Shown: positions 25,601 through 38,000 of the stretch, in pieces
How the letters are laid out: each line of letters starts with the position of its first letter
How positions within the stretch are numbered: position 1 is the first letter of the stretch
Origin: Struthidea cinerea
Taxonomy: Eukaryota; Chordata; Aves; Passeriformes; Corcoracidae
Reading direction: 5' to 3'
Assembly: GCA_013397865.1 (NCBI GenBank)
Contig: VZTI01004617.1
Location: 4,141,753-4,205,752 of the forward strand
Length of the DNA: 64,000 bases
The notes under the pieces: model-generated
Told to the model about the DNA's origin: nothing
The model's database searches: none
What the model saw: the letters and a program-made list of their open reading frames with translations, nothing else
Position numbers and translations under genes: made by a program

Positions 25601-26344
25601 GTGTCCCACAGGGGCTCTCTGGTGCAGAGGAGGGGTCAGGCATTGGCATTTTGTGCTGTTTGGTGAGAGGTATCAGTAGCAGCTACTGATAGAATAAAAA
25701 CTTGTATTTTTATTATTTTCCTTTGCACTTCAGAACCTTTCTTCCTGCATTCGAGCTCTACCCAGACAAGCTGGTTTGTGAGCAGATCTGTAGCAATCTC
25801 TCCTACCTTGTGTCCCTAATTATTTAGCCTTTCAGTTTGTTTGAGGCTTGACAATGAGCTCCTTGTATGTGATGGTGAGCAAGGGCCACGTGAATGCTGT
25901 CAAACCCAGCCCTTTACTAAATAAGGGGAGTTTATCCTGTCATTTCTCTCTTCCTGTTATCTAATCAACTTTTATAGTGTACTTTTATTTTCTGCTGTGT
26001 CTACTTGAGGGTGATCTGGAGCAGATACTATTGCTTCTCTTCTTCCTCCTGTAGGGAGTAATTTGAGGTGGGGAGTTGGTCACTGCTCTGCACTTGGCGC
26101 TGTGGTGTCTGGAATACCGAGGCTGTAAAAACAGGTTGGGTTTTCTGTATCCGTGTCTAGTCCTAAAGCTTGTAGATGACAAACTGGGTTTTGAAGCCTT
26201 GAGAGAATTCCCTCTGTAAAGGCTGGAGGTAGCTGAAAATAACAGCACAGCTTGATGTCATGGCAGGTGTAGGGAGGAGGTGGAGTACATCTACCTTCGA
26301 TGCAGTTTCCAAGTGAATTCTCTTTCTTTTCCTTCTGTCCTCAG
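16664..26344 (+). other. RSPRY1 first intron
   Basis: About 9.7 kb. The first 600 bases are still CpG-island sequence. From about 17.5 kb the plus strand becomes clearly T-rich, typical of transcribed avian introns. It holds a 191-codon ATG-started minus-strand open frame (17212-17787) and a GC-rich patch at about 25.18-25.66 kb, both discussed as findings. No interspersed repeat or RNA gene was recognised with confidence. Confidence 0.5.
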
Positions 26345-26527
26345 GGACTCCTCAGCGTAGTTCCTAGAAGTGGCAGCAGAGTCAGTAATGACTCACTGCC
26401 CGCCATAAAGGCTTACAGAGCACTGCCTTTTCCAGATACGACTTTGTGCCCTGGAGGAGAACAATCCACTTCTGCTACAGCACTTTGTGAGCACCCCCAG
26501 CCATTCCTGAACCAAGCAAACTTACAG
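26345..26527 (+). other. RSPRY1: Probable RSPRY1 untranslated exon 2
   Basis: Acceptor CTTCTGTCCTCAG and donor GTGAGT bound 183 nt in the right orientation between the CpG island and the start-codon exon. It has no open frame through it. It contains one short upstream ORF (ATG at 26388, stop at 26406-26408). Transcript evidence is needed to confirm use. Confidence 0.5.
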
Positions 26528-28579
26528 GTGAGTTGATCATAATTACTTGTTTTTAATCACGCTTTAAGTTGACAGCCAGAAAAACTTAGGTTTCAATAAT
26601 CAGCTTTAATCTTGACATATGTCTATTTTTGTTTCTTTAGGTAGGTTCTTACTCATTGCTAATCTCTAAAATACAGCTTTTTCATTCTTGTTTTGATGAC
26701 AAGATAGATTCACTGTGTTAACATTTCCATGAGTTACAGAACAACTTTATTCAGATTCTGAATCTGTAAGTTTTACATTTTAGTGTTAGCTTGCTAAAAT
26801 GCCCTTAAATGACCCAGATTCATAAATATATACATATTCCCTAGGAAGACATGTCTTGCATTTAACATATTTAGTTCTTCTTAAAATCAAGAATGTCATT
26901 TGAACCAGTTGTGAACTTAGACAATTCTGTTTGAGGTCCTTGCAGTCTGCACTGGCACCTCTCATCTACTTGTGACTTGTTCACTGAGAAGGTGACAGCT
27001 GTATTGGCTCGGATGGAAGGACTCTGAGCCTGATGGCCAAACTGCTTAGGGCCTAAGGCAAGCATGTTGTGATGCTGAAACCCTTTTAATATTCTGTGGT
27101 TTAGGGATTTCTTGAACAAGAAGTCAAGGTCTGGTATTTTTTTCCAATTAATATCCCTTGAGAAATTGATTTTTTTTTTCTTAGTTAGCCTCCAGTTAAT
27201 TTCTTGTTATTGAACATTTCACTGTGCTAAAAGATGATGTACTTCAAACTACAGAATAGCCTGTGAGAGCTTGGTTGCAGTGCTTTTCCAGTGACAGCTG
27301 ACATCCCAAGACTTGCTCATATGACCAGTGTCTGGCTTCCTGAATGTTGTTGTGATCTTGTCCCAAAGGGCAGCCAGCAATTGCAGAGTTGCCAGTTGGC
27401 TCTGATGGTGGGGGCCTTCCATATTTGAAAGGTGTCAGCTCTCTTTGACTTTCTCTTGAATTTCAGTTGCTACGTGTCTGCTGTTAACAAGTATTAATAA
27501 TCTCATTAATAATAGTTAATTAATCTTTGATTAATTAATAGTAATAACCTATTGCAGGATATTCACCATAACTTCTAGTGGAAATGTTAAATTTGATTCC
27601 TAAAAGGATAAAAGTTACTTATTTATTCTGACATGCTTGAAGTGTGTAAGCAGTGAAATTATATCTTTTGTAGGGTCTTATTTAACCTGAGACTTTATGT
27701 GAGGTTCTACAGAAATATGTCCTATGGCTTGAAACGTAACTTGTTATGAAACGGGGCTTTGAATCCTTTTTCTCTTGCATTTTTAAGTTAATGCTTGGGA
27801 GAGGCTGCCCTGTGGTCTCAGTTGCTACTGGGCCTGTATGTGATCCAAACCATTTGAATGAAGAACAGAAGAATGATTGAATTAGTCTTTGTTTCCAAAA
27901 AGGAAAGACTGGTTTGACACTAGATCCAAACAGGCACACAACACCCATTTCAAAATCCCAGTCAGATTTGTAAAATGGTGTCTGTAATTCCTGTTTAGTT
28001 CAGCATTGGTGCTGCTTTAGGTGAGAATGCAGGAGATGTAGGCATGTTCCAAAAATGTGTGTTTATGCACAGGTGGACTAAACGGTTCTCTGTTAAATCT
28101 ATTGTTTGTTGAGATAAACCATAACTGTAAGATTAGTTCTTTACAATTTTGTCTATTTTATAGTCTGGAAATGTTCCTGATGTGTTAACCTTAAGTGTAC
28201 AGCCTTTATTGGGGTGGCATAAGCCATATGTCTCTGTAAAGGGTAAATGAAACTGGTTTGTTGCTTGACTTAGTATTTAAAGGGTAGCAGTGTGCAAGAT
28301 TTTCAGACAAACTTGTTCCTCTGCATCCAGAATCCATGAAGGAGCTGGGAAGTAATAGGTAGTGTAAAAAGGAATGGTGCGTGGGCGAGAGCTCCTTACC
28401 AGGGGAACTTCCTCCTCCTCCTCTTCTTTCCTTTCCCTTTCCCCACAATAGACTTCAGGTAAAGCCTTGTGTTTCTTAGCTGCTTTATCCACCAAAACTG
28501 ATTCTGCTTACTAGACTAGGAATTCTGTTGTTCTCTAGCAGTAGTAACACTGACTCTTGTTCTGGGTTTGCTTTTTCAG

Positions 28580-28729
28580 ACCTCCTTCTGGATGACCAAC
28601 GTGTGTTTTAAGTGATTCTGTTGGCAACTAAGTCTCCAACTTCCCACTCATTCCAGCTGGTAGCAACGTTTATAATGCAAAAGGATCACAATCCAGGATC
28701 ACACAAACATTTCTCTTGAAACTTCCTAG
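28580..28729 (+). other. RSPRY1: RSPRY1 5' UTR part of the start-codon exon
   Basis: Follows acceptor GCTTTTTCAG. It carries two short upstream ORFs, at 28592-28615 (7 codons) and 28675-28719 (14 codons), neither overlapping the main start. An in-frame TAG sits directly before the main ATG, so the coding sequence cannot extend further 5'. Confidence 0.75.
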
Positions 28730-29076
28730 ATGATTGTAGTTGCTTTGGTTGTGTTCTATGCTAGCAGAAGCCTTTTCCAAGGTCTGCTGTTGACTCTAGA
28801 GCATCACATTCCCCGTTTCCTGGGAGCCTTGGGGGCTGGCAGCATGGGAAACTCGTGTGTTTGCCGTGACGACAGCGGGGCCGAGGACAACGTGGACTCT
28901 CAGGGCCGGCAAACGGAGAACAGCAGAGCACACATCCCTGAAGCAAGAAGCCACCCAAGGGACCCTGTCCGTCCGCCCAGGAGGGGCCGAGGACCTCATG
29001 AACCAAGAAGGAAAAAACAGAATGTGGATGGGCTGGTACTTGACACACTGGCTGTAATTCGGACGTTGGTAGATAA
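28730..29076 (+). CDS. RSPRY1: RSPRY1 coding exon 1 (residues 1-115)
   Basis: ATG at 28730, with T at -3 and A at +4 (weak context). A second in-frame ATG at 28844 has A at -3 and G at +4 (strong) and starts MGNSC. Ends ...VIRTLVD plus AA before donor GTAAGT. Confidence 0.93.
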
Positions 29077-32000
29077 GTAAGTACCTCCTCAAGGAATAAT
29101 TCAACATGAATGAAAATGTTCTTGTCTTCTCTCAAACTGTGGCTCCAGCCTCTCAGCGATCTACACCTGACCCTCCCTGAAGCAGCTGCGTGTTTCCATC
29201 TGGAGGCTTAGGAGAGGATCACCTTTCCTAGGTAATAGAAGTAGCTCCTGAGTGCCCAGGTACAGACTCTTCCAGGAGCTGAGGAGCTTTCTCACAGTTC
29301 CTGTATGGGCCTACACCTATGTGGGATGAGGAGTGTGCTCAGAATTTCTTACCTGGCACAGATACACAGTTTAGGAAGCAATAAACATTCCAGAGTCTGG
29401 GAACTTCTGTCCTAAAAATTGGTTGTTGTGCAGTTTTCTGTCTGGAGGCTGTATTTCACTTCTTTGGAAATGGTGAAGCAAAATAGGGAGCTTTGATCTT
29501 TGTTAGCCTGGATAAACAGACTGAGGTTTTCTTTCCAGTTATAAGTCTGACTACTTTTTAAAGATCACATGTTGTGACTGCCCGATTCACAATCCCAGTA
29601 TTGCATTCCTTGCATGCTCAAAGCATCCATTAAGGGTGTGGGGCTATTTATGGGCCCATCCTTTTTTTTGGTCTTTTTTTGATTTTGTGTTGCTTTCTAC
29701 AAAGTTTTAAAAGGCCCTTAAAAATGATGGGTTAAGTTAGCTTGTCGCTTTTTGGATTAGGTGCAAGGTAGGAATTGAAAAGACCAGAACTGAAGGAAAA
29801 ACCTTATTCCAGCCTGACAGCAGGGGTTTGAGTTAAAGGTGGATGACGCTCAGAGTTAAGTGAGGCTTGATTCATATACCTGCATCGACTCTGGAATGTG
29901 TCTGCAGAGGAGGAGTTTGCCTTCCTGCTGTCAAAGGCTTTAAGTATAAATACCATGACTGATGTTTTTCATGAACATTTAAGCCTAAGGTGTGTGTTTG
30001 GTTGGTTTTTTAACAGGTTTTATTTTGTGCTCTGTCCTCAAATAGTGATGTTAAAATCATGGCAAACGTTTTTTAAAGTCTCTGCCCAGTCTCACACGCT
30101 GTCCCCTTTCCCCCAAGTTCAGCTCCCTAAGGTGTTTCACAACACTTTCGAGCACAGTTGATCCTGTTCCTGTGGGTCTTGCAATCAGTTTTGTAATCTT
30201 GTAAGCACTTTCCTATGCTATTGAGGGACAATAAGCATAGTTATTTCACTGCCCCTGGAGTCCTGTTTCTGACAAATTCCTGAAGCTACTGTATTTTTAC
30301 AGGGGGTTTATATAGACTGTAGTGAAATACACTGTGATAAGCAATGAATAGTTGCTTTCCCTGTTTGGTTTTTTTCTTGGGGTTCCTTTTTTTTCTTGTT
30401 GTTGTTTGGTATTATCAAATCTCCAAGTTCTGACCTAAAACGTATCTGACAACTGATAATTTTTTTCTGTCCTATCTAGAGATAGCTGCTTTCTAAAAGT
30501 TAAATTTCATAAACTCAGAAGGATAAGTTCTAAATTTTGGGGCTTATATGAAAATCTGCCTTGCAAATTCAGAAATTACCAAAATGGCTGTTGTGTTTCA
30601 AAATGAGGAAGGTGTGTCCTGGAGGGGATGTTTGGAAATTAAGTGGTTAAAATGGCAAATCAGTGGGACAGGACTGTCCTTTGCTCCCAGTACTGTGAAC
30701 GTCTGCTACGTAGGACAAAATCAGAAATCCTGCAGATAAAAATTTCATTCTTTTTTATCATAGCCCTTACTTGTATTTATGGTTGGGATTTTTGTTGGGG
30801 TTTTTTTCTCCTTTCTTTGAATCTTTCTGTTTTTTCTCCTGATGTAATTCTGCAGTATTGCACTTCTTTTTCCTTCTGAGCAGATTACTTTCCAGAAGAA
30901 AGGTGAAGATGCTTCAAGTTAAAAAAAACCACAACCCAACTGTTGGTGTTAAATGTTGTGGCAATATAAAAATGGGATAAACTTCACTTTAGCATTTTCT
31001 TGTGGAAATATTTAAGAATACGTTCACCTTTTTGTAAGGAAAAAAAAGGACATGTATTTACATCATATATATTACATCAAAGCTGAGATCTTTCTCTTCT
31101 TTATGATTAATCTCTCAAACTAGGTAGTTTTATTATCTTCATAATGAATGTCTGTTGAAATTTTCTAAAATTCCTCTGTATTTCACATTTCCAATTTCTT
31201 TTCAGAGCTGTGTGATAGAAATTGAGCGTGGAACATAAAATCTAAGCCTGGGGCTAGTTCTCAGTGCCCAAGGAGCACTGAATAAAGTATTTTGGGACAT
31301 GCTGCTGGATAAGCTTTTTCTGGACCTGGAGGTGCTTACTGAACAGGATTTTGGGGTCTTGCTTTAGGTACTTTCACTGGCAGTGCCTGCTCAGATACAC
31401 AGATGTGTCCATAGCTTTGTGTCCTTACTTCAGCAAACTGGACTGAGGAGCTGATCTACTGAACTTTTTGTGGTTTTCATGTTGCAAAGGGGGTTGGGTT
31501 AAATATTTTCTGTTAAACTGCCTTAACTATTTCTTTTAACAGCTCTTGCTTGAAGACTATGATGCTGTTAGGTGGCTTCCCTTTAAGTTTTGTGGTGTTT
31601 TTCTAATATTTATATATTTAGCAAAGAATTTGAGAAAATCCTGTTGAAGCGATGCCCCTTGTGCGCTGCTCTGGGTTCACTTTGTGACCTCTGACATGCA
31701 GTGCCTCATTATGTACTACAGGGAACCTGCTAATGAACAGCACCAAGCCTAACTATTATGTTCAGCTTTTAGACATGCAGATGTGGATCACAATTTCCTT
31801 GTCAGCTGTTGCAGACATGCAGCTGTTGATGTTGAGCCAGAGAGAGGCTCAAATCCCATCTGTGTTTCAGATCTGAAAATGACATTAGCAATCTGCAGCC
31901 TGTGTAACTTCCTTTTGTTTAAATGCTTACTGGATTTGTTTTCTGTCTGTGTGTAATCATTTTATTCAGTGTATTACGTTGATGATTGTGCGTAAATTTT

Positions 32001-35000
32001 GACCTGTGTAATATCTCTTTCAGTGACCAGGAGCCTCCTTATTCAATGATCACGTTGCATGAAATGGCAGAAACAGGTATCAAGGCATTGTGTTGGGCAT
32101 TTCAGTTGTGACTCACAAGCAAAAGAAATAGAACAAACCCCAAGCCCCTCTTTTCTTTGCAAAGAAAAATGTACCGCAGCAGGCTGTGTTAGGATGTGGT
32201 GTAGCTCTGTGTGGACCAGAACACAGTTCTGCCCTTCAGAGCTTCACTGAGCTCATTGCACTGGCCTGAAGTTTTTTTGAATTCAGTTAAACTTCCCACG
32301 TGAGCTCTCCAGAAGCAGCCAATGGATGGCCCCAAACACATTGTAGTGGCATTAAACTATAAGCCACAAAGAAGGGCTGCAGCTGAGCAGGAGCAACCTG
32401 TACACGTACAGAGACGTGGGCTAAGCCAACGTGCTGTGGTGTTGGCCAACAGCACGTTCCTTTAGGTTTGGGTCTTGCTGACCTGAGACCTCTGCTTTAC
32501 TGATGTATTTGTACCAACCCCTTCCCGAAGTGCTCCTGCAAGACAAGTCATGTTTGTGGCAAGGGCTGTTTTATCTTTGCTACAGTAGAAATTCTCCCAG
32601 CTTAAGACTTCAAGCAGACTTCTGGTTTAGGTGAATTTTTATCTCTCTGCTTAGTACTGTTGGTACTGGTCTTAGGAAATAATGTTTCTGTATTAAAGTA
32701 AATTAATCAGCCTGGTTAGATATTGCAGCGTTTCAATAAAATGTTTTTCAGGGGAATGTGCTAAGAGAACTCAAACCCCAGTGTGTTACTGCTGTGTTGT
32801 TGTTGAGGGGAGCGCTGCTCCTTCTACCTCACTCACTTGTATACAGACTGTCTTTATTTTCACTTTTAAGTGAGCTATTTTCTTGTAACTCCAAATCTGT
32901 TTACTTTAAGAGTAGTTTAACATCTTCTATGTGGATTGTTGTCTGCTTGCAAGTAAAAGCCCTTATCTCACTCATTCAACAGTGATAGCTGTTCCTTAGG
33001 AAAACAAATGTTCTTTAGACCAGCAGGTATGCAAAAAACCCACTGAGTTTCTCTGAACCTCATGTTACTTCAGGGAACTCAGGAAGAGGGATCTGATTCT
33101 GGTTAGAAGAAATACTTCCTCAGTGTCATTGTGCATGCAGCATTTAACACTTAAGAGTTGACGCTGGATGCTGAACTCTTGAGTATCACACTAGAACAAA
33201 GTACTTGTCCATACCACCATGAGTATTCCTTCCTAACAGCAGTGGGAACTAAAGGATGCTCTGGCCTGGGGTAGACTATTCCACAAACAGTAGAGGTGTT
33301 CACTATTACCCAAGGTGCTGTAAGCTTTTTCTTTCTTGAATGTAAACTTCTAACCTACTGCAAACTAAGACAGTGGTGTAAAAAGCAAACTGTTTTTCCC
33401 AATGTCTCTCAGCTCACTGGGTAATTTTGAGGATTTTTCAGTTTACATTTAGGGATGTATTTTGAACACTTCTGGATTGCACTGTTAATTCTGAGTGTGA
33501 CTTCTGTTTTGTGGTTGACAGATGAAGGCTGGTTGGAAGTTGTCCAATCTTTAATTAGAGTTATTCCGTTAGAAGATCCCCTGGGACCAGCTGTTATAAC
33601 GCTACTACTTGATGAATGTCCACTGCCAACAAAAGTGAGTCGAAAGCAGATGTGTTTATCTGTGGCTGAATGGCAGTTATTCGTGGTTGCCACACCCATG
33701 ATCTCTCTGGGTGAATTTCACCAGTGATGCAAGACTGATAGTGGTTCAGAAAATGGGTGTAACATTCAACTTTGAGTAATTTGGGGTGACTTGGTGTCTA
33801 AATGCTAATTAATGCTAGGAGCATTCCCGAAAAAAGGTAAATTTGGTTCATGGCGAAGGAACAAGAGGCCTTTGGGTTTTGGCTGCTTTTCTTGACACTC
33901 TTTCCTGCCATGTGGTACTTACACTGTGCAGGGAGGGTGTGCAGGTGCTGCAAAAGCTGCACAAGTTCTGCCCTTTTGTTCTCTCATTTGCAAAGCTGCA
34001 CGTTTACAAGTCACTGTTGAAATAGTTCCTGCCCTGCACGTGAGGAATGCAACACAATGGGTGTGTTAAACTAAACAAATGACATTTTCTAACTATGAAA
34101 TATCTATATGTGGCTTTGGCAAATGAGAATACTTTTGTTTTACTGGCCACTAATCTGGTTTTGGGTGGAAAGATGACCTGAGGTGTTCATACTGTGTTGG
34201 TGCAGGTGTGTAAGTGAAAGCCTCAGGTGTTTAGGATGCTAAACATAATGTTTGTACAGAGAACTTGTCTGTCTTCAAATGTTTGTCATGATCTCGTTTC
34301 TTCAGAAGTTGATGATCACATCATTGCAGCTTTCATTTCTCAAGCTCCTGATGCTGCCAATTTTAGTCTTCCATTGGTGGTGTTAGGGATACAAAGAGCT
34401 GGTTGCATCAGTGACTGGAGAATTGGTCAAGCTCTCAAACTACCTGAAGTGGGTTTGTTTCCTCTGGGCTATTGATTAAACTTATCTGAGACTTTTAAAC
34501 AAGACAAATGTATTGTGACTGTCATATAGACTGCTGAATTATTTTGAAAACAAAGCTATGACTAGAAGCTTTGTCTGCTTTGAAAAAGAGATCAGGAAGA
34601 TCACTGCAAAGGCATCATAGGAAGAGTGACTTTGGATTTTTTGTTTGACTCTACAATGTACTTGGCAATCAAATGATTTGTTTTTCAAAACCCACATGAC
34701 TTATTTGGGTACTTTTAATGAGTTTGCTATGAAATAGTTATCAAGACAAAAGGAGTGAGGTGCCTTTTTTTCTGGAGTGCTCAGTGGTTTTTCCTGTGTA
34801 GTCTCTTTACAGCACCAAGGAGCTGCAGCTATGGGGTCTGCTGGCCACATGGGCCCTAGTAAAGTGTGTGCTGCTGTTCATTTTCTTTCTATACAGGATA
34901 AGTTTTAAGTTTTTTGTCTTACGGATTTTAAGTCAGTGCCTCACTTCCATGACAGCTGGAGAACAGCAGCAAGCTGTATTTCATTTTCTGTTATTACAGG

Positions 35001-38000
35001 CTATAAAGTCCATAAAGTTAAAAGGGCAGTGCAGTAAACTGTTTATTCTATAAAGTCTTTATTTAACTCGAAATAGTTGATCTCTCTGACAGTTCTAATA
35101 ATGGCTAAAAGCAATATCAGAGTATGTCAAGAGTCTAATTTTAGTGAGTCTTTTCCATCCCAAGTCTGTAGCTCAGTCATTCTTTCTTCTTTCTCTGTTC
35201 TTTCCACTTAGCTCAGTGCTGTTCATCAGTTCTGTTTTTGTGGCTTTCCTTTTAAGAACATAACTACTTTTCAGTGTGATCTCTGTACAGACCTCAGACT
35301 CTAGCACAGTCAACTGATTTGAGTGTGGCTCAGAACACAGTTCAAAAAACCACATCTATTCAACTTGAGCAGTGCTCATTTTTCCTCCAAATGGCTGCTG
35401 ATGGCTTCAATATGAGGAGTTCTTCTATTTTAATTAGATCCTTGCCTGAGATTATGCAGTTTCAATCTGAATCAGCTGAAACTTTCATGAAGTCTGGAAA
35501 GTTGAGGAGGATTTGGAACTTTTCAGGGTGGGGTTCTCCCTGTGGGATGACTTGTTCTGGCTCTAGATTAACCCCTAACTACCCTGAAAATGCAGAGTAC
35601 GCTCTAGACCTATCTTGAATTTTATTCATACCATACTGCCTGAACAAAGCAAGTCAAAGCATGACATGTTAGATTTATTACCCTTATTGGTTACTTCCTA
35701 AATTTGTGTGACTACAGAAAACCATTTAGGCTCTCAAGAATATAGTTTGACATCCTGTAAAGCTGACAACATCCTAAATTTATCATGGGAATGTGAGCTT
35801 TTTGGGGAGGGGGGCATGTCTCTTTAGTCCTGAATTCTAAAATCTGAAATGGTCCCTTTCTTTTGAAAAGGGTGTCAGTTTTAGGACACTGGAAATAGAT
35901 CAGATGGCAATGGTGCCATGTGTGCTAATTGGTTCCTGTTGCCATGGGGAACTCACTTAGGTATGTCCAGAAGTGTCCTGAGCTGTTGATCACGATGACC
36001 AACAATCTGGTGGTAATTTTAAAGCTACAACTCTTGGGTCTGTTGAACTTTTCTTCTCATCTGTCCTTTGTTATCTTCTTATCTTAGAAGATAACCACCC
36101 CGGCGCTGTCTGTAATAGGATGCTGACTTTAGTAATGTAGCATAAAAACAATCTGTTGAACCATACTGAATTAGGGGAAACTATCTGTCAGTCAGTAATG
36201 TTGAAAAGATTTCTGACTTTTCTTTTGCAGGATGCATTACAGAAGTTAACTGAAATATTAAACTTAAGTGGAGCTGCTGCTTGCCAGGATGCCTGTCACC
36301 CCGCCAAGCACCGGAACACAACTGCAGTGCTCGGCTGCTTGGCAGAGAAATTAGCAGGTAAAGCCCTGATGTTCTCCTCACAACACCTGGGGCTCTCTAC
36401 AACACCTTCTGCTTTAGCACCCATGATGCAGACTAGGTCAGAAGTGTTTTCTTAGAACTGGATAATGTTCTGCATCAAGGGGGTGCCAGGCATGACAGAA
36501 TCTGGTTGATTCAAATGTCTGAATGAGCCGTTTACAAATCTTTCTGATGGGTGGTTAGTGATTGAGGATCACTGTTTGTTATAGTGCTGTAGCACTGGTA
36601 ATCGGTCTCTTCTGCAGACCCACTCTGGCTGTGAATCACTGAGGACACATTCTCTAGAGTGTAGGCAGGAGCATCAAGTTAGTGGTCTTGGAGGCTGTGT
36701 AGGAAAAAAAAAGAAATATGGATTTTCCAGTAGACATGTCTTATTCTATTGTAGATAGCTGAAAAGATTCTCTTCCGTGTTGCCTAAAAGAAAATTGCTG
36801 AGATTCTATTTTAAGGTGACTTTTCATACAGAATTTTTATTCCCTGTCATTCCTAGTACACTGTTGGAAACTGATGATTAAGTTTCCTTCCTGCTGATGA
36901 TCTGTTTTGTATCTAGTTTTTTGCTCCTTTCCTGAAAGTGGACAGGAAATAGAGGGAAAAACTGGTTGTCCGGTGTCACCTAATGGTTATTAAAACTCAA
37001 TTACTGTATTTCTGTGAAAAAAGAGCAAGTAAAGAATGAGGTCTGGAAGTATTTTTGTACTGTGATACTTCTACTGTATTATACTTTCATCTTAGTGGAC
37101 ACAGATCTCATTGTGTCAGCTCAGGCAACAAATCTGTTACTGAAGTGTTGGAACCCACTGCAATTTTTTAAGAGTCTGTAGATGCCAGAGTTGGATTCCC
37201 TCGTGTCTCTCTCTCTTGATTAAGTGGACACTATTTCAGGGCTTTTCCATTTTAAATTGGCTGCTTGCTCTGGTGCTGCTGCAAGCTGTATAATTAACTA
37301 TCAAGTTGGCAGTATCAGGTGCTCAGTTTTGCTTATTTTGAGCTACTGATAAATGGAGCTGGTCTTTACACATTGACTCTGGAAGTAAAGGGAAGACAAT
37401 CTCTTTTCAAAAGTAATGAGCATGAAAATGCTAAGTGGAGGCTGCTGGAGTCTTACTACAAAATCTCAGAAGCGTGGCTAGAACTCTGTACCCACTTAGA
37501 GCAGTGAACTGAACAGGACTAATGTGCCAGTAACTGTAATTATTAAATATGCATCAAGTATTTACAGGGAACAATGATAATAGTTTCATATTATAGTTTT
37601 GCTTTGCTGTGAAGTTCTTCGGTGTTCTTTAATTTGTTACCTTGTGTTTAAAAGATCTGTGGTGATGGGTATGTGGCAGGTCCCATGGAGGCATTTCATT
37701 TCTGATGTTCTTGCAGGTCCTGCGAGCATAGGCTTACTCAGCCCAGGCATATTGGAATATTTACTTCACAGCTTGGTAAGTGTCTTTGATCTTTTTGTGT
37801 GTATCCATACATACCAATTATAATGCAATTTTTTTATTATTATTATTGTGAAAAGTTGGAGACATGTCTGCTAAATATCAGTAGTGTACGTTACAGAAAA
37901 CGGAGATTCCAGAACCTGTGGGATCTCAGTCTTTGGAAATAATTAGAAGTCAATGGAACAAGGTTCTGATCTATTTGAACCAGTTCTCCACAGGAGGGTG

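Noticed and set aside
25127..25649. Several overlapping frames of 60-130 codons on both strands
   Set aside because: A GC-rich patch lowers stop frequency in all frames; none has a recognisable domain or splice context.
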